From an uncultured Neomegalonema sp. (GTDB lineage Bacteria; Pseudomonadota; Alphaproteobacteria; Rhodobacterales; Rhodobacteraceae), in NCBI GenBank assembly GCA_937927905.1, contig CALFWP010000024.1, positions 1 to 5,919 on the forward strand: a stretch of 5,919 bases of DNA, given 5' to 3'. The notes under the pieces were generated by a model. It saw nothing but the letters and a program-made list of their open reading frames with translations, was not told the DNA's origin and searched no databases. The stretch's first letter is position 1. Each line of letters starts with the position of its first letter. Made by a program: the position numbers and the translations under genes. This document shows positions 1 through 5,919 of the stretch, in pieces.

Positions 1-33
1 GCCGCAGCCTTTGCGAAACTGTTGGAAGAATAG
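1..33 (+). CDS. C-terminal end of an upstream gene, probably puhC (partial)
   Basis: An open frame runs from the window edge to a TAG at 31-33 and encodes AAAFAKLLEE. It ends 9 bases before the next start codon, as expected of the preceding gene in an operon. In purple-bacterial puh operons the gene before the small ORF and acsF is puhC, a membrane-anchored photosynthetic complex assembly factor. The puhC identity rests on gene order only; ten residues are too few to recognise a family. Confidence 0.45.
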   Translation, partial: AAAFAKLLEE

Positions 34-37
34 GAGG
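32..37 (+). promoter_or_regulatory. Strong Shine-Dalgarno for the 96-aa protein
   Basis: AGGAGG lies 5 bases before the ATG at 43 and overlaps the TAG stop of the upstream frame. It fixes the start of the 96-aa gene and suggests that its translation is coupled to that of the preceding gene. Confidence 0.75.
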
Positions 38-42
38 CGATA

Positions 43-333
43 ATGTTTTTCAGACGCACGGAAACCGCACCCTGTACCGTCGAGGTGTCACATGTTTTCG
101 AAAGCCTTCACGCCCATGTGCGCTTTGACAACGGCGCCGTGGTTCATCCCGGTGATGAAGTGCTGGTGCACGGCAAGCCCGTCCTTGCGGCCTACGGCGA
201 AGTGATCACCGAGGCCCGAACCGCGACCATAACCCGCGCCGGATGGTTCAAGCGCCAATGGACGCGTATGACCGGCAATCTCGAATTTATGGAATTGTGC
301 GAATTCGCCTTTTCCGAAGAGGTGACGTTATGA
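43..333 (+). CDS. bciE: Small protein upstream of acsF, candidate cyclase subunit BciE
   Basis: This is a 96-aa soluble protein with no signal peptide or membrane segment. Residues 12-67 are rich in short strand-like stretches with glycine turns (DNGAVVHPGDEVLVHGKPV), followed by a basic, aromatic stretch (GWFKRQW, 67-73) and an acidic end (EFMELCEFAFSEE, 81-93). The start at 43 has an AGGAGG site. The stop overlaps the acsF start as ATGA, so translation of the two is probably coupled. Established work shows that alphaproteobacterial AcsF needs a small conserved partner, BciE, for Mg-protoporphyrin monomethyl ester cyclase activity. Size, solubility and position fit that protein. The name is inferred from context and general resemblance, not from a known catalytic motif. 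The alternative is an unrelated conserved puh-operon protein. Confidence 0.65.
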   Translation: MFFRRTETAPCTVEVSHVFESLHAHVRFDNGAVVHPGDEVLVHGKPVLAAYGEVITEARTATITRAGWFKRQWTRMTGNLEFMELCEFAFSEEVTL

Positions 334-1433
334 ATGCTTCAACGGAATTCACCAATGCAACGCCGGTTGACTCGCCGTTGCGCAAACATGTTGTAACCGA
401 AACAACCGAGATGGCGGCAGAAACTACGCTGCTCGATCCGCGTTTTTACACCACTGATTTTGACGAGATGGACCGCATCGACGTCACGCCGGTGCGCGCG
501 GAATGGGACCGTCTGATCGGACAGATGAAGGCGGACCCGAACCGCAAGCACTTCAAGAAAAACGAGGCGTGGGACGATATTGACTGGGACGGCATGGAGC
601 CGGAACTCAAGAAAGAGATGATTGATTTTCTCGTTTCTTCCCTGACAGCGGAATTTTCCGGCTGTGTGCTTTACAAAGAAATGAAGCGCCGGGGATCAAA
701 CCCCGATATCTGCGAGCTGTTCAGCTATATGTCCCGCGATGAGGCCCGCCACGCCGGTTTTATCAACGACGCCCTGCGCGAAGCCGGTATTGGCGTCAAT
801 CTGGGCTTTCTGACCAAGGCGAAGAAATACACCTATTTCAAGCCGAAATTCATCTACTACGCGACCTATCTGTCCGAAAAAATCGGCTATGCGCGCTATA
901 TCACCATTTATCGGCATCTGGAGCAAAACCCAGATAAGATGATCCATCCGATCTTCAAGTGGTTCGAGCAATGGTGCAATGATGAGTTCAGTCACGGCGA
1001 GGCATTTGCTCTGCTGATGCGCACGGACCCAAAATTGACCTCAGGGCGTAACAAGCTCTGGATCAAGTTTTTTCTGATCGCAGTGTATTCCGTAATGTGC
1101 GTGCGGGACCATCAGCGTCCGGCCTTTCATAAGGCGCTCGGCATTGATATCGCTGAATACGACCGTGAAGTCCTGCGCAAGACCTCCGAGATTTCAAAAC
1201 AGGTTTTCCCGCTGACAATTGACCTGGATAATCCGCGCTGGGAACGCGGCCTGACAAAGTTGCGGGCCGCTTTTGCCGATATGGATACTGCAAAGCAGCG
1301 CGGGGGTATCGGCGGGTTTTTCGGCAAAATATTTGCCGGAGCACGGGTCGGAAAGAACTTTGCAGGCCTCTATCTGATCCCATCTAAAAAGAACCGGGTG
1401 CCTGAGAGCAGTCACCTGGTGCCGGCCTATTAA
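330..1433 (+). CDS. acsF: Aerobic Mg-protoporphyrin IX monomethyl ester oxidative cyclase
   Basis: AcsF is the diiron catalytic component of the O2-dependent cyclase. It forms the isocyclic ring E, converting Mg-protoporphyrin IX 13-monomethyl ester to divinyl protochlorophyllide in bacteriochlorophyll synthesis. The 367-aa length is normal for the family. Ferritin-like diiron ligand motifs are visible: E108 in AEFSG, E138 and H141 in DEARH, E183 in LSEK, and E219 and H222 in NDEFSHGE. Other family-like stretches include FSGCVLYKEMKRR (109-121) and the C-terminal GLYLIPSKKN. The ATG at 330 is preferred to the in-frame ATG at 243: it has AAGAGG at 317-322, gives the usual N-terminus, and avoids an 87-base extension inside the preceding gene. 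It overlaps the preceding stop by ATGA, and puhE follows after 7 bases. All key residues are present and there is no sign of damage. It indicates pigment synthesis under oxic conditions. Confidence 0.97.
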   Translation: MNASTEFTNATPVDSPLRKHVVTETTEMAAETTLLDPRFYTTDFDEMDRIDVTPVRAEWDRLIGQMKADPNRKHFKKNEAWDDIDWDGMEPELKKEMIDFLVSSLTAEFSGCVLYKEMKRRGSNPDICELFSYMSRDEARHAGFINDALREAGIGVNLGFLTKAKKYTYFKPKFIYYATYLSEKIGYARYITIYRHLEQNPDKMIHPIFKWFEQWCNDEFSHGEAFALLMRTDPKLTSGRNKLWIKFFLIAVYSVMCVRDHQRPAFHKALGIDIAEYDREVLRKTSEISKQVFPLTIDLDNPRWERGLTKLRAAFADMDTAKQRGGIGGFFGKIFAGARVGKNFAGLYLIPSKKNRVPESSHLVPAY

Positions 1434-1440
1434 ATCCGCA

Positions 1441-2292
1441 ATGCAGGCATGGCTTGACATACCCTGGGTGGCGGCAATCGTGGCGCTGTTGGTCTGGTGG
1501 TTTTCCACCGGGCTGATTTTGTTTGGTGTAAAGCGTGCGGATCACGGCACCGGAATATCCCATGCCGGACTCACGATCGGAGCTTTGCCGTTTCTCATGC
1601 TCGGTTTCTGGGGATTCTGGCACACGCTGCATCTGAATTCTATCGGTTCGGTATACGGGGCATTCGGTTCGGCAATCCTGATTTGGGGGTGGTTTGAGCT
1701 GGCCTTTCTTTGCGGCATGATCAGCGGTCCGAATACCTATCCTTGTCCGCCGGGCGTGCCGCCATTGGAGCGTTTTGTGCGCGCCTGGGGCACGGTCGCT
1801 TATGCCGAACTTGCCCTGATTGTTGTGATGATCGCTGCCGCATGGGTAGCGCAAGATGCTCAAAATATGTTCGGCGTATGGACATTCGCAGTGCTGTTTT
1901 TTGCGCGAATCAGTGCAAAGTTGAACCTTTATCTTGGTGTGCCGAATATAAATACCGACTTTCTGCCTAAGCCGATGGGGCACCTTGCCAGTCATTTCCG
2001 TATTGCGCCTATGAATGCCCTTTTTCCGGTGTCGGTCACGATTTTGACATTTGCAACAGGATGTTGGCTGGAACGCTGGGGTGCACAGGCTGCTGTCGCG
2101 CCCGAAGCTATCGGCTTTGCTTTATTGACTGCACTTACGGCGTTAGCTTTGCTTGAACACTGGATGATGGTGATCCCGCTGGCTGACGCGAAATTGTGGC
2201 AATGGATGTTGCCGCAGGCACCTTGCGATTCTAATAAAACAAGACGATCTGTTACGCATGATTACGAACGGGGAAAAGTCCATGAACTTTGA
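1441..2292 (+). CDS. puhE: Photosynthetic complex assembly membrane protein PuhE
   Basis: This is a 283-aa polytopic inner-membrane protein with about seven hydrophobic segments (roughly residues 8-30, 42-62, 71-95, 117-137, 143-157, 193-210 and 222-246). PuhE-family hallmarks are the conserved loop ARISAKLNLYLGVPN (155-169) followed by LPKPMGHLASHF (175-186), and LEHWMMVIPLADAKLWQW (238-255) near the C-terminus. PuhE proteins are assembly or regulatory factors for the photosynthetic apparatus encoded in puh operons; their biochemical activity is not well defined. The ATG at 1441 lies 7 bases after the acsF stop and has no clear Shine-Dalgarno, so translation probably depends on ribosomes finishing acsF. 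The last 27 or so residues (from about 257) are a polar tail whose codons also carry the hemA ribosome binding site and start. Confidence 0.92.
   Translation: MQAWLDIPWVAAIVALLVWWFSTGLILFGVKRADHGTGISHAGLTIGALPFLMLGFWGFWHTLHLNSIGSVYGAFGSAILIWGWFELAFLCGMISGPNTYPCPPGVPPLERFVRAWGTVAYAELALIVVMIAAAWVAQDAQNMFGVWTFAVLFFARISAKLNLYLGVPNINTDFLPKPMGHLASHFRIAPMNALFPVSVTILTFATGCWLERWGAQAAVAPEAIGFALLTALTALALLEHWMMVIPLADAKLWQWMLPQAPCDSNKTRRSVTHDYERGKVHEL
2270..2278 (+). promoter_or_regulatory. hemA ribosome binding site within the end of puhE
   Basis: GGGGAAAAG lies 3 bases before the ATG at 2282, inside the last codons of puhE. It supports 2282 as the hemA start rather than the in-frame ATG at 2258, which lies upstream of the site and has no purine-rich element of its own. 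The start then matches the usual ALAS N-terminus. Confidence 0.6.
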
Positions 2293-3496
2293 TCAGCTTT
2301 TTGAAGATCAGCTCGATACGCTGCGTGAGGACGGAAATTACCGCGTTTTCGCCGATCTGGAACGGCGCAGAGGAGCTTTTCCCAAGGCTAAAAACCATTA
2401 TGACGGCGGCCAGCGTGACGTCACGGTCTGGTGTTCGAATGATTACCTCGGCATGGGACAGCATCCGGCAGTTTTACAGGCAATGCATGATGCTTTGGAG
2501 AGTTGCGGTGCGGGGGCAGGGGGAACCCGCAATATATCCGGTACGAATCACCATCATGTTCAACTGGAGCTGGAGCTTGCGGAACTGCACGGTAAAGAGG
2601 CGGCGCTGTTGTTTACGTCAGGGTATGTGTCGAACTGGGCGGCACTGGGAACCCTTGGGTCGCGGTTGCCGAACTGTATCATCTTTTCCGACGCGCTTAA
2701 TCATGCCTCAATGATTGAAGGGATGCGTCATTCCCGGGCGAAAAAGGTCATTTGGAACCACAATGATATGGCGGATCTGGAGGCAAAACTGGCGGCGGCA
2801 GATCCCGATGCTCCGAAAATCATCGCCTTTGAGAGTGTCTACTCCATGGATGGTGATATCGCACCGATCGAGTCGATTTGTGATCTGGCCGATAAATACG
2901 GGGCTATGACCTATCTGGACGAGGTCCATGCTGTCGGGCTTTACGGCGCTCAAGGTGGCGGAATTGCGGAGCGGGACGGTGTTGCCCATCGCGTGACCCT
3001 GATCGAAGGTACGCTCGGCAAGGCTTTTGGGGTGATGGGCGGATACATTACCGGTTCGCGCTCTTTGTGTGATTTTGTCCGGTCTTTCGCTAGCGGGTTT
3101 ATTTTTACCACCGCCTTGCCGCCTGCGGTTGCTGCGGGCGCGGCGGCATCCATCCGGCATTTGCGCAACAGTGACATGGAGCGGATGCGTCAACGTAAAC
3201 AGGTCGCGACTCTGCGGAAAAAACTGGACGATGCCGGAATCCCGCACCTTGCAAACCCCAGTCACATTGTTCCGGTGATGATCGGTGATGCGTCCAAATG
3301 TAAAATGCTGAGTGATTACCTGTTGGATGAATACGGGATTTATGTTCAGCCGATTAATTATCCTACGGTGCCGAAAGGTACGGAACGCCTGAGGTTCACG
3401 CCTTCGCCGCTGCATTCCGATGGCGATATTGATCATCTGGTACAGGCTTTGGGCAAGCTTTGGTCGCAATGCGCCCTGTCACGGGCTGTTGCATAA
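2282..3496 (+). CDS. hemA: 5-aminolevulinate synthase (C4 pathway)
   Basis: HemA is a PLP enzyme that condenses glycine with succinyl-CoA to give 5-aminolevulinate, CO2 and CoA. This is the first committed step for haem and bacteriochlorophyll in Alphaproteobacteria. The 404-aa length is standard. Recognisable parts are the N-terminal NYRVFADLERR (19-29), CSNDYLGMG (51-59), the glycine-rich GAGAGGTRNISGT (76-88), SDALNHASMIEG (136-147), the PLP-binding DEVHAVGLYG (213-222) and TLGKAFG (244-250), with K247 as the Schiff-base lysine. These distinguish it from other alpha-oxoamine synthases (BioF, Kbl, serine palmitoyltransferase). The gene overlaps puhE by 11 bases, so precursor supply is probably co-expressed with the puh/acsF genes. 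The organism may carry a second, housekeeping ALAS elsewhere, as Rhodobacter sphaeroides does with hemT, but this window cannot show that. Confidence 0.96.
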   Translation: MNFDQLFEDQLDTLREDGNYRVFADLERRRGAFPKAKNHYDGGQRDVTVWCSNDYLGMGQHPAVLQAMHDALESCGAGAGGTRNISGTNHHHVQLELELAELHGKEAALLFTSGYVSNWAALGTLGSRLPNCIIFSDALNHASMIEGMRHSRAKKVIWNHNDMADLEAKLAAADPDAPKIIAFESVYSMDGDIAPIESICDLADKYGAMTYLDEVHAVGLYGAQGGGIAERDGVAHRVTLIEGTLGKAFGVMGGYITGSRSLCDFVRSFASGFIFTTALPPAVAAGAAASIRHLRNSDMERMRQRKQVATLRKKLDDAGIPHLANPSHIVPVMIGDASKCKMLSDYLLDEYGIYVQPINYPTVPKGTERLRFTPSPLHSDGDIDHLVQALGKLWSQCALSRAVA

Positions 3497-3546
3497 GAGG
3501 AATATTTGGGCTTACGGTTTGGCGGTCTTTTGAAAGGAAAGCCGGA

Positions 3547-3807
3547 ATGAACAGTGAAAACAAAGAAATTACAATTTTCGACAGTGAACTGATCTGGGCT
3601 TATTTCGCTGTCGGTGTCTTTACTCTCGCCATTTTGCTGCGTTTTATATGGGGACCGGGCGGATTTATGGTCGATCAGTTCGAGTATCAGCGCTGGCTGG
3701 TTCTCATTTTTGCCCTTGGCTTCGGCTTTGGTCTTGGCTGGTTACTGTTTCCGCGTCGTTTGCCTGTCATGCATTCCGACGATGACGCTGCCGGTAGATC
3801 GTCATAA
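3547..3807 (+). CDS. Uncharacterised small protein with two membrane helices
   Basis: This is an 86-aa protein that I do not recognise. It has a polar acidic N-terminus (1-14), a hydrophobic helix at about 16-34, a short loop WGPGGFMVDQFEYQRW (35-50), a second helix at about 50-68 rich in glycine and phenylalanine, then FPRR (68-71) and a polar tail (MHSDDDAAGRSS). The FPRR after helix 2 would favour a cytoplasmic C-terminus, which places both ends in the cytoplasm and the loop in the periplasm. The ATG at 3547 is preceded by AAGGA (3534-3538) at good spacing. An in-frame ATG at 3460 lies inside hemA, has no such site and would add a 29-residue non-membrane extension. It sits 50 bases after hemA on the same strand with no hairpin between, so co-transcription is plausible. 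A role in photosynthesis or tetrapyrrole metabolism is only guilt by association. Confidence 0.75.
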   Translation: MNSENKEITIFDSELIWAYFAVGVFTLAILLRFIWGPGGFMVDQFEYQRWLVLIFALGFGFGLGWLLFPRRLPVMHSDDDAAGRSS

Positions 3808-3893
3808 GCTGACGCTACGGCGCATCTTGCGCGTTCGCTGTACCCATGTAACTGTCTCTGAAATAATTTTAAGCGCGGCATTCTGCGCTAACC

Positions 3894-3900
3894 AGGGAGA
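3894..3900 (+). promoter_or_regulatory. Shine-Dalgarno for the acyl-CoA synthetase
   Basis: AGGGAGA lies 5 bases upstream of the ATG at 3906. It selects that codon over the in-frame ATGs at 3918 and 3924 (residues 5 and 7). Confidence 0.7.
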
Positions 3901-3905
3901 GTATA

Positions 3906-5810
3906 ATGGGCGCAACAATGCGTATGGCGGTGCGCGAAGATATCGCAAAGCATGAGGCAACCCCTCTCGAAGATCGTTATGATCTGGAATCGACTTATCA
4001 GGTTCTGCAGGAAGGGGCGCAAAAATGGCCGTCAAATACAGCGGTTACCTTTCAGTTAAAGGGAAAGCCGACCGACAAGGCCTATGATTGGACCTATGCC
4101 GAGTTGCTTGAGGTTTCGACGCGGGCGGCAAATCTGTTCCGCAGTCTGGGTGCCGATGAGACCAATTCCGTAGCTTTGGTTTTGCCGAACCTGCCGGAGA
4201 CGGTCGCGGCGATGTTTGCCGCGCAAACGTCCGGTATTGTTAACCCCATCAATCCTTTGCTCGAGGCATCACAGATTTCTGCGATTCTGAGAGATTCTGA
4301 CGCTAAAATTGTCGTGACCCTGAAGGCGTTTCCCAAAACGGAAATTGCCCAGACAGTTGCCGAAGCGCTGAAATCCGCGCCGGGTGTCACGCATGTCATC
4401 GAAATTGACATGCGCAAATATCTGGCGCCGCCGCTCTCGTGGCTAATCCCGCTGATCCGTCCGAAAGTGGCAGCTGATCATGGAAAGACCGTTCTGAACT
4501 GGGAAGAAGCCCTTACCGGTCAGCCTGGAGATGCATTAAATTTTGAGATCCCGCCCGGAGGCCGTGATCGTGTGGCGGCTTATTTCCATACCGGCGGCAC
4601 CACGGGTGATCCGAAACTTGCCACGCATAAAATCGGCGGCATGGTCTTTATCGGCCATATTGTCAAAGAGGGCGTGCTGAACGAGGGCGATGTGATTTTG
4701 TGTGCACTGCCGCTGTTCCATTGTTTCGGCGCATATGTCATGGGACTGACCTGTCCTATGAATGGCGGACGATTGGTGTTGATGACACCTGCCGGATTTC
4801 GCGGCGAGGGCGTTATTGACAATTTCTGGAAGCTTGTCGAACGCTACAAAGTCAATTTCTTCATGTCGGTGCCTACGGCTCTTGCTGCGTTGAACCAGCG
4901 TAAGATTGATGCGGATGTTTCATCGCTCAATTTCACGGTTTGCGGTTCTGCACCTCTGCCGGTGGAATTGTTCAAGCAATTCGAGGAAAAAACCGGGATC
5001 AAAATTCTTGAGGGCTATGGCCAGACCGAAGCAACGGTTGTGTGCTCGGTCAATCCTCCGGGCGGTGAGCGCAAAATCGGGTCCGTTGGTTTTCCGCTGC
5101 CGTATACCCGTATGAAACTGTTGCATATTGACGATGATGGTGTGTGCACAGGCGAGGCTGCGGTAGATGAAATCGCTGAAATCTGCATCACCGGCCCTCA
5201 TGTCTTTCCGGGGTATAAAGACATCCCGCGCGACAAAGTATTCGTTAAAGGACCGGACGGCGGGGAATGGCTGCGATCCGGCGATCTGGGCCGGGTTGAC
5301 CCGGACGGATATTTCTGGATTACGGGCCGTGCCAAGGACCTGATCATTCGCGGCGGTCACAACATTGACCCAGGCATGATTGAGGAAGCGATTATGCTGC
5401 ATCCGAAAGTTGCCTTTGTCGGGGTGATCGGACAGCCGGACTCTTATGCCGGTGAATTGCCTTGTGCGTATGTCGAGCTGAATGAGGGCGAGAGCCTTGA
5501 TCCGGCAGAAATTGTGGAATTCGCTAAGGAGCATGTGCCCGAGCGCGCGGCGCAGCCCGTTTACGCCGAAGTGATGGGTGAATTGCCGAAAACTGCCGTT
5601 GGTAAAATCTTTAAACCTGATTTGCGCCGTTCCGCGATTTGCAGAGTCTTCACCGATGCGCTGAAAGAAGCCGGGGTTGAGGCGGATGTGACGTGTGAGA
5701 AAGATTCTAAAAAGGGTCAGATTGCCGTCATTAAACCGACCGCCGGTGCGACTGAAGATCAGGTTGCAGCCGTGTTAAACTCCTTTGCGGTTGCGTGGAA
5801 AATGGGTTGA
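3906..5810 (+). CDS. Acyl-CoA synthetase (AMP-forming, ANL superfamily)
   Basis: This is a 634-aa adenylate-forming enzyme expected to activate a carboxylic acid, probably a fatty acid, with ATP and CoA through an acyl-AMP intermediate. The ANL motifs are complete and in order: P-loop FHTGGTTGDPKLATH (227-241), ALPLFHCFG (267-275), EGYGQTEA (369-376), RSGDLGRVDPDGYFWITGR (457-475) with the hinge KDLIIRGGHNIDP (477-489), and the C-terminal catalytic lysine K567 in PKTAVGK. There is no signal peptide or membrane helix, so it is probably cytoplasmic or membrane-peripheral. It is longer than typical 500-560-aa FadD-type ligases: residues from about 576 form an extra C-terminal region with no ANL motif. 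Overall it resembles the roughly 630-aa 'AMP-binding domain protein / acyl-CoA synthetase' group of Proteobacteria. The substrate cannot be read from the sequence. The 98-base gap upstream suggests a separate unit or weak linkage to the photosynthesis operon. Confidence 0.9.
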   Translation: MGATMRMAVREDIAKHEATPLEDRYDLESTYQVLQEGAQKWPSNTAVTFQLKGKPTDKAYDWTYAELLEVSTRAANLFRSLGADETNSVALVLPNLPETVAAMFAAQTSGIVNPINPLLEASQISAILRDSDAKIVVTLKAFPKTEIAQTVAEALKSAPGVTHVIEIDMRKYLAPPLSWLIPLIRPKVAADHGKTVLNWEEALTGQPGDALNFEIPPGGRDRVAAYFHTGGTTGDPKLATHKIGGMVFIGHIVKEGVLNEGDVILCALPLFHCFGAYVMGLTCPMNGGRLVLMTPAGFRGEGVIDNFWKLVERYKVNFFMSVPTALAALNQRKIDADVSSLNFTVCGSAPLPVELFKQFEEKTGIKILEGYGQTEATVVCSVNPPGGERKIGSVGFPLPYTRMKLLHIDDDGVCTGEAAVDEIAEICITGPHVFPGYKDIPRDKVFVKGPDGGEWLRSGDLGRVDPDGYFWITGRAKDLIIRGGHNIDPGMIEEAIMLHPKVAFVGVIGQPDSYAGELPCAYVELNEGESLDPAEIVEFAKEHVPERAAQPVYAEVMGELPKTAVGKIFKPDLRRSAICRVFTDALKEAGVEADVTCEKDSKKGQIAVIKPTAGATEDQVAAVLNSFAVAWKMG

Positions 5811-5812
5811 AA

Positions 5813-5854
5813 ATTGTAAATACCGGAGGCGTCCGGCGCTCCGGCATTTACAAT
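5813..5854 (+). terminator. Long inverted repeat, possible terminator or 3'-end mRNA hairpin
   Basis: ATTGTAAAT (5813-5821) pairs perfectly with ATTTACAAT (5846-5854), and CCGGAG (5823-5828) with CTCCGG (5839-5844). A single A/C mismatch separates the two helices, and the loop is 10 bases. The hairpin starts 2 bases after the synthetase stop, where a terminator would be expected. No T-run follows on the + strand; only TTTT lies near its base when read on the - strand. It may instead stabilise the 3' end of the mRNA or act as a DNA operator, so the hairpin is certain and its function is not. Confidence 0.55.
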
Positions 5855-5890
5855 GCCCTATGCTCATATTGAATAACAGACGGTGTTGCT

Positions 5891-5919
5891 ATGGCCCTGA
5901 CTGATCCGATCGATATTTA
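5891..5919 (+). CDS. Possible start of the next gene (truncated by window edge)
   Basis: The ATG at 5891 opens a frame (MALTDPIDI) that stays open to the window end. It lies 80 bases after the synthetase stop, at a position suited to a new gene. The upstream sequence has only a weak purine-rich patch around 5877-5885. Nine residues do not identify a family. There is a faint resemblance to the N-termini of bacterial ceramidase-like membrane proteins (a PIDIYCER-type start), which is speculation. Confidence 0.35.

Noticed and set aside
243..329. N-terminal extension of AcsF from an in-frame ATG at 243
   Set aside because: It lies wholly inside the preceding 96-aa gene and is not needed for a family-length protein. 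The ATG at 330 has a good ribosome site.
1384..1995. 203-aa antisense open frame across the acsF end and puhE
   Set aside because: It has a low-hydrophobicity composition rich in R, H, Q and P, typical of a reverse-strand shadow. It overlaps clear genes and has no supporting motif.
2708..3469. 253-aa antisense open frame across hemA
   Set aside because: It lies opposite a well-conserved hemA, and its arginine- and histidine-rich composition matches no family. It is a shadow frame.
2282..3496. Alternative reading of HemA as serine palmitoyltransferase or another alpha-oxoamine synthase
   Set aside because: The N-terminus, the TLGKAFG lysine motif and the puhE-linked context all point to 5-aminolevulinate synthase.
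3460..3546. N-terminal extension of the small membrane protein from 3460
   Set aside because: It begins inside hemA, has no ribosome site and adds unconvincing sequence. The ATG at 3547 has AAGGA at proper spacing.
3872..3889. Short inverted repeat AGCGC/GCGCT before the synthetase
   Set aside because: The arms are only 5 bp with an 8-base loop and no T-run, so it is easily expected by chance.
3808..3905. Possible promoter or PpsR/CrtJ site (TGT-N12-ACA) before the synthetase
   Set aside because: Three TGT triplets occur (3839, 3847, 3853) but none is followed by ACA at the right distance. An AT-rich patch near 3861-3870 has no convincing -35 partner.
4920..5534. 204-aa antisense open frame inside the acyl-CoA synthetase
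   Set aside because: The + strand here encodes the essential ANL motifs. The antisense product has no recognisable domain.

Overview
This window looks like part of the photosynthesis gene cluster of an alphaproteobacterial anoxygenic phototroph. All recognisable genes are on the + strand. The genes for the O2-dependent ring-E cyclase AcsF, the photosynthetic assembly membrane protein PuhE and 5-aminolevulinate synthase HemA follow one another closely. This is the downstream half of the classic purple-bacterial puh operon (puhA-puhB-puhC-small ORF-acsF-puhE-hemA). HemA implies the C4 (glycine + succinyl-CoA) route to 5-aminolevulinate, which is typical of Alphaproteobacteria. AcsF implies that bacteriochlorophyll is made with oxygen present, as in aerobic anoxygenic phototrophs or facultative purple bacteria. 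Base composition is moderate rather than the very high GC of Rhodobacter or Rhodopseudomonas.

Layout: bases 1-33 are the end of an upstream reading frame, probably puhC by position. A 96-aa protein follows (43-333); its place directly before acsF suggests BciE, the accessory subunit of alphaproteobacterial AcsF. It overlaps acsF (330-1433) by ATGA. After a 7-base gap comes puhE (1441-2292), whose end overlaps hemA (2282-3496) by 11 bases. This tight block is probably one transcript with coupled translation. It would supply tetrapyrrole precursor (HemA), isocyclic ring closure (AcsF with the small protein) and complex assembly (PuhE).

After a 50-base gap lies an unrecognised 86-aa protein with two predicted membrane helices (3547-3807). 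A further 98 bases separate it from a 634-aa AMP-forming acyl-CoA synthetase (3906-5810), which is probably outside the core photosynthesis operon. A long perfect-armed hairpin (5813-5854) follows it. The window ends a few codons into another possible gene (5891-5919).

No RNA genes, mobile elements, CRISPR arrays or broken genes were seen. The most useful leads are the BciE candidate, the uncharacterised two-helix protein next to hemA, and the hairpin at the 3' end of the synthetase gene. Nothing here clearly shows a wholly new system.
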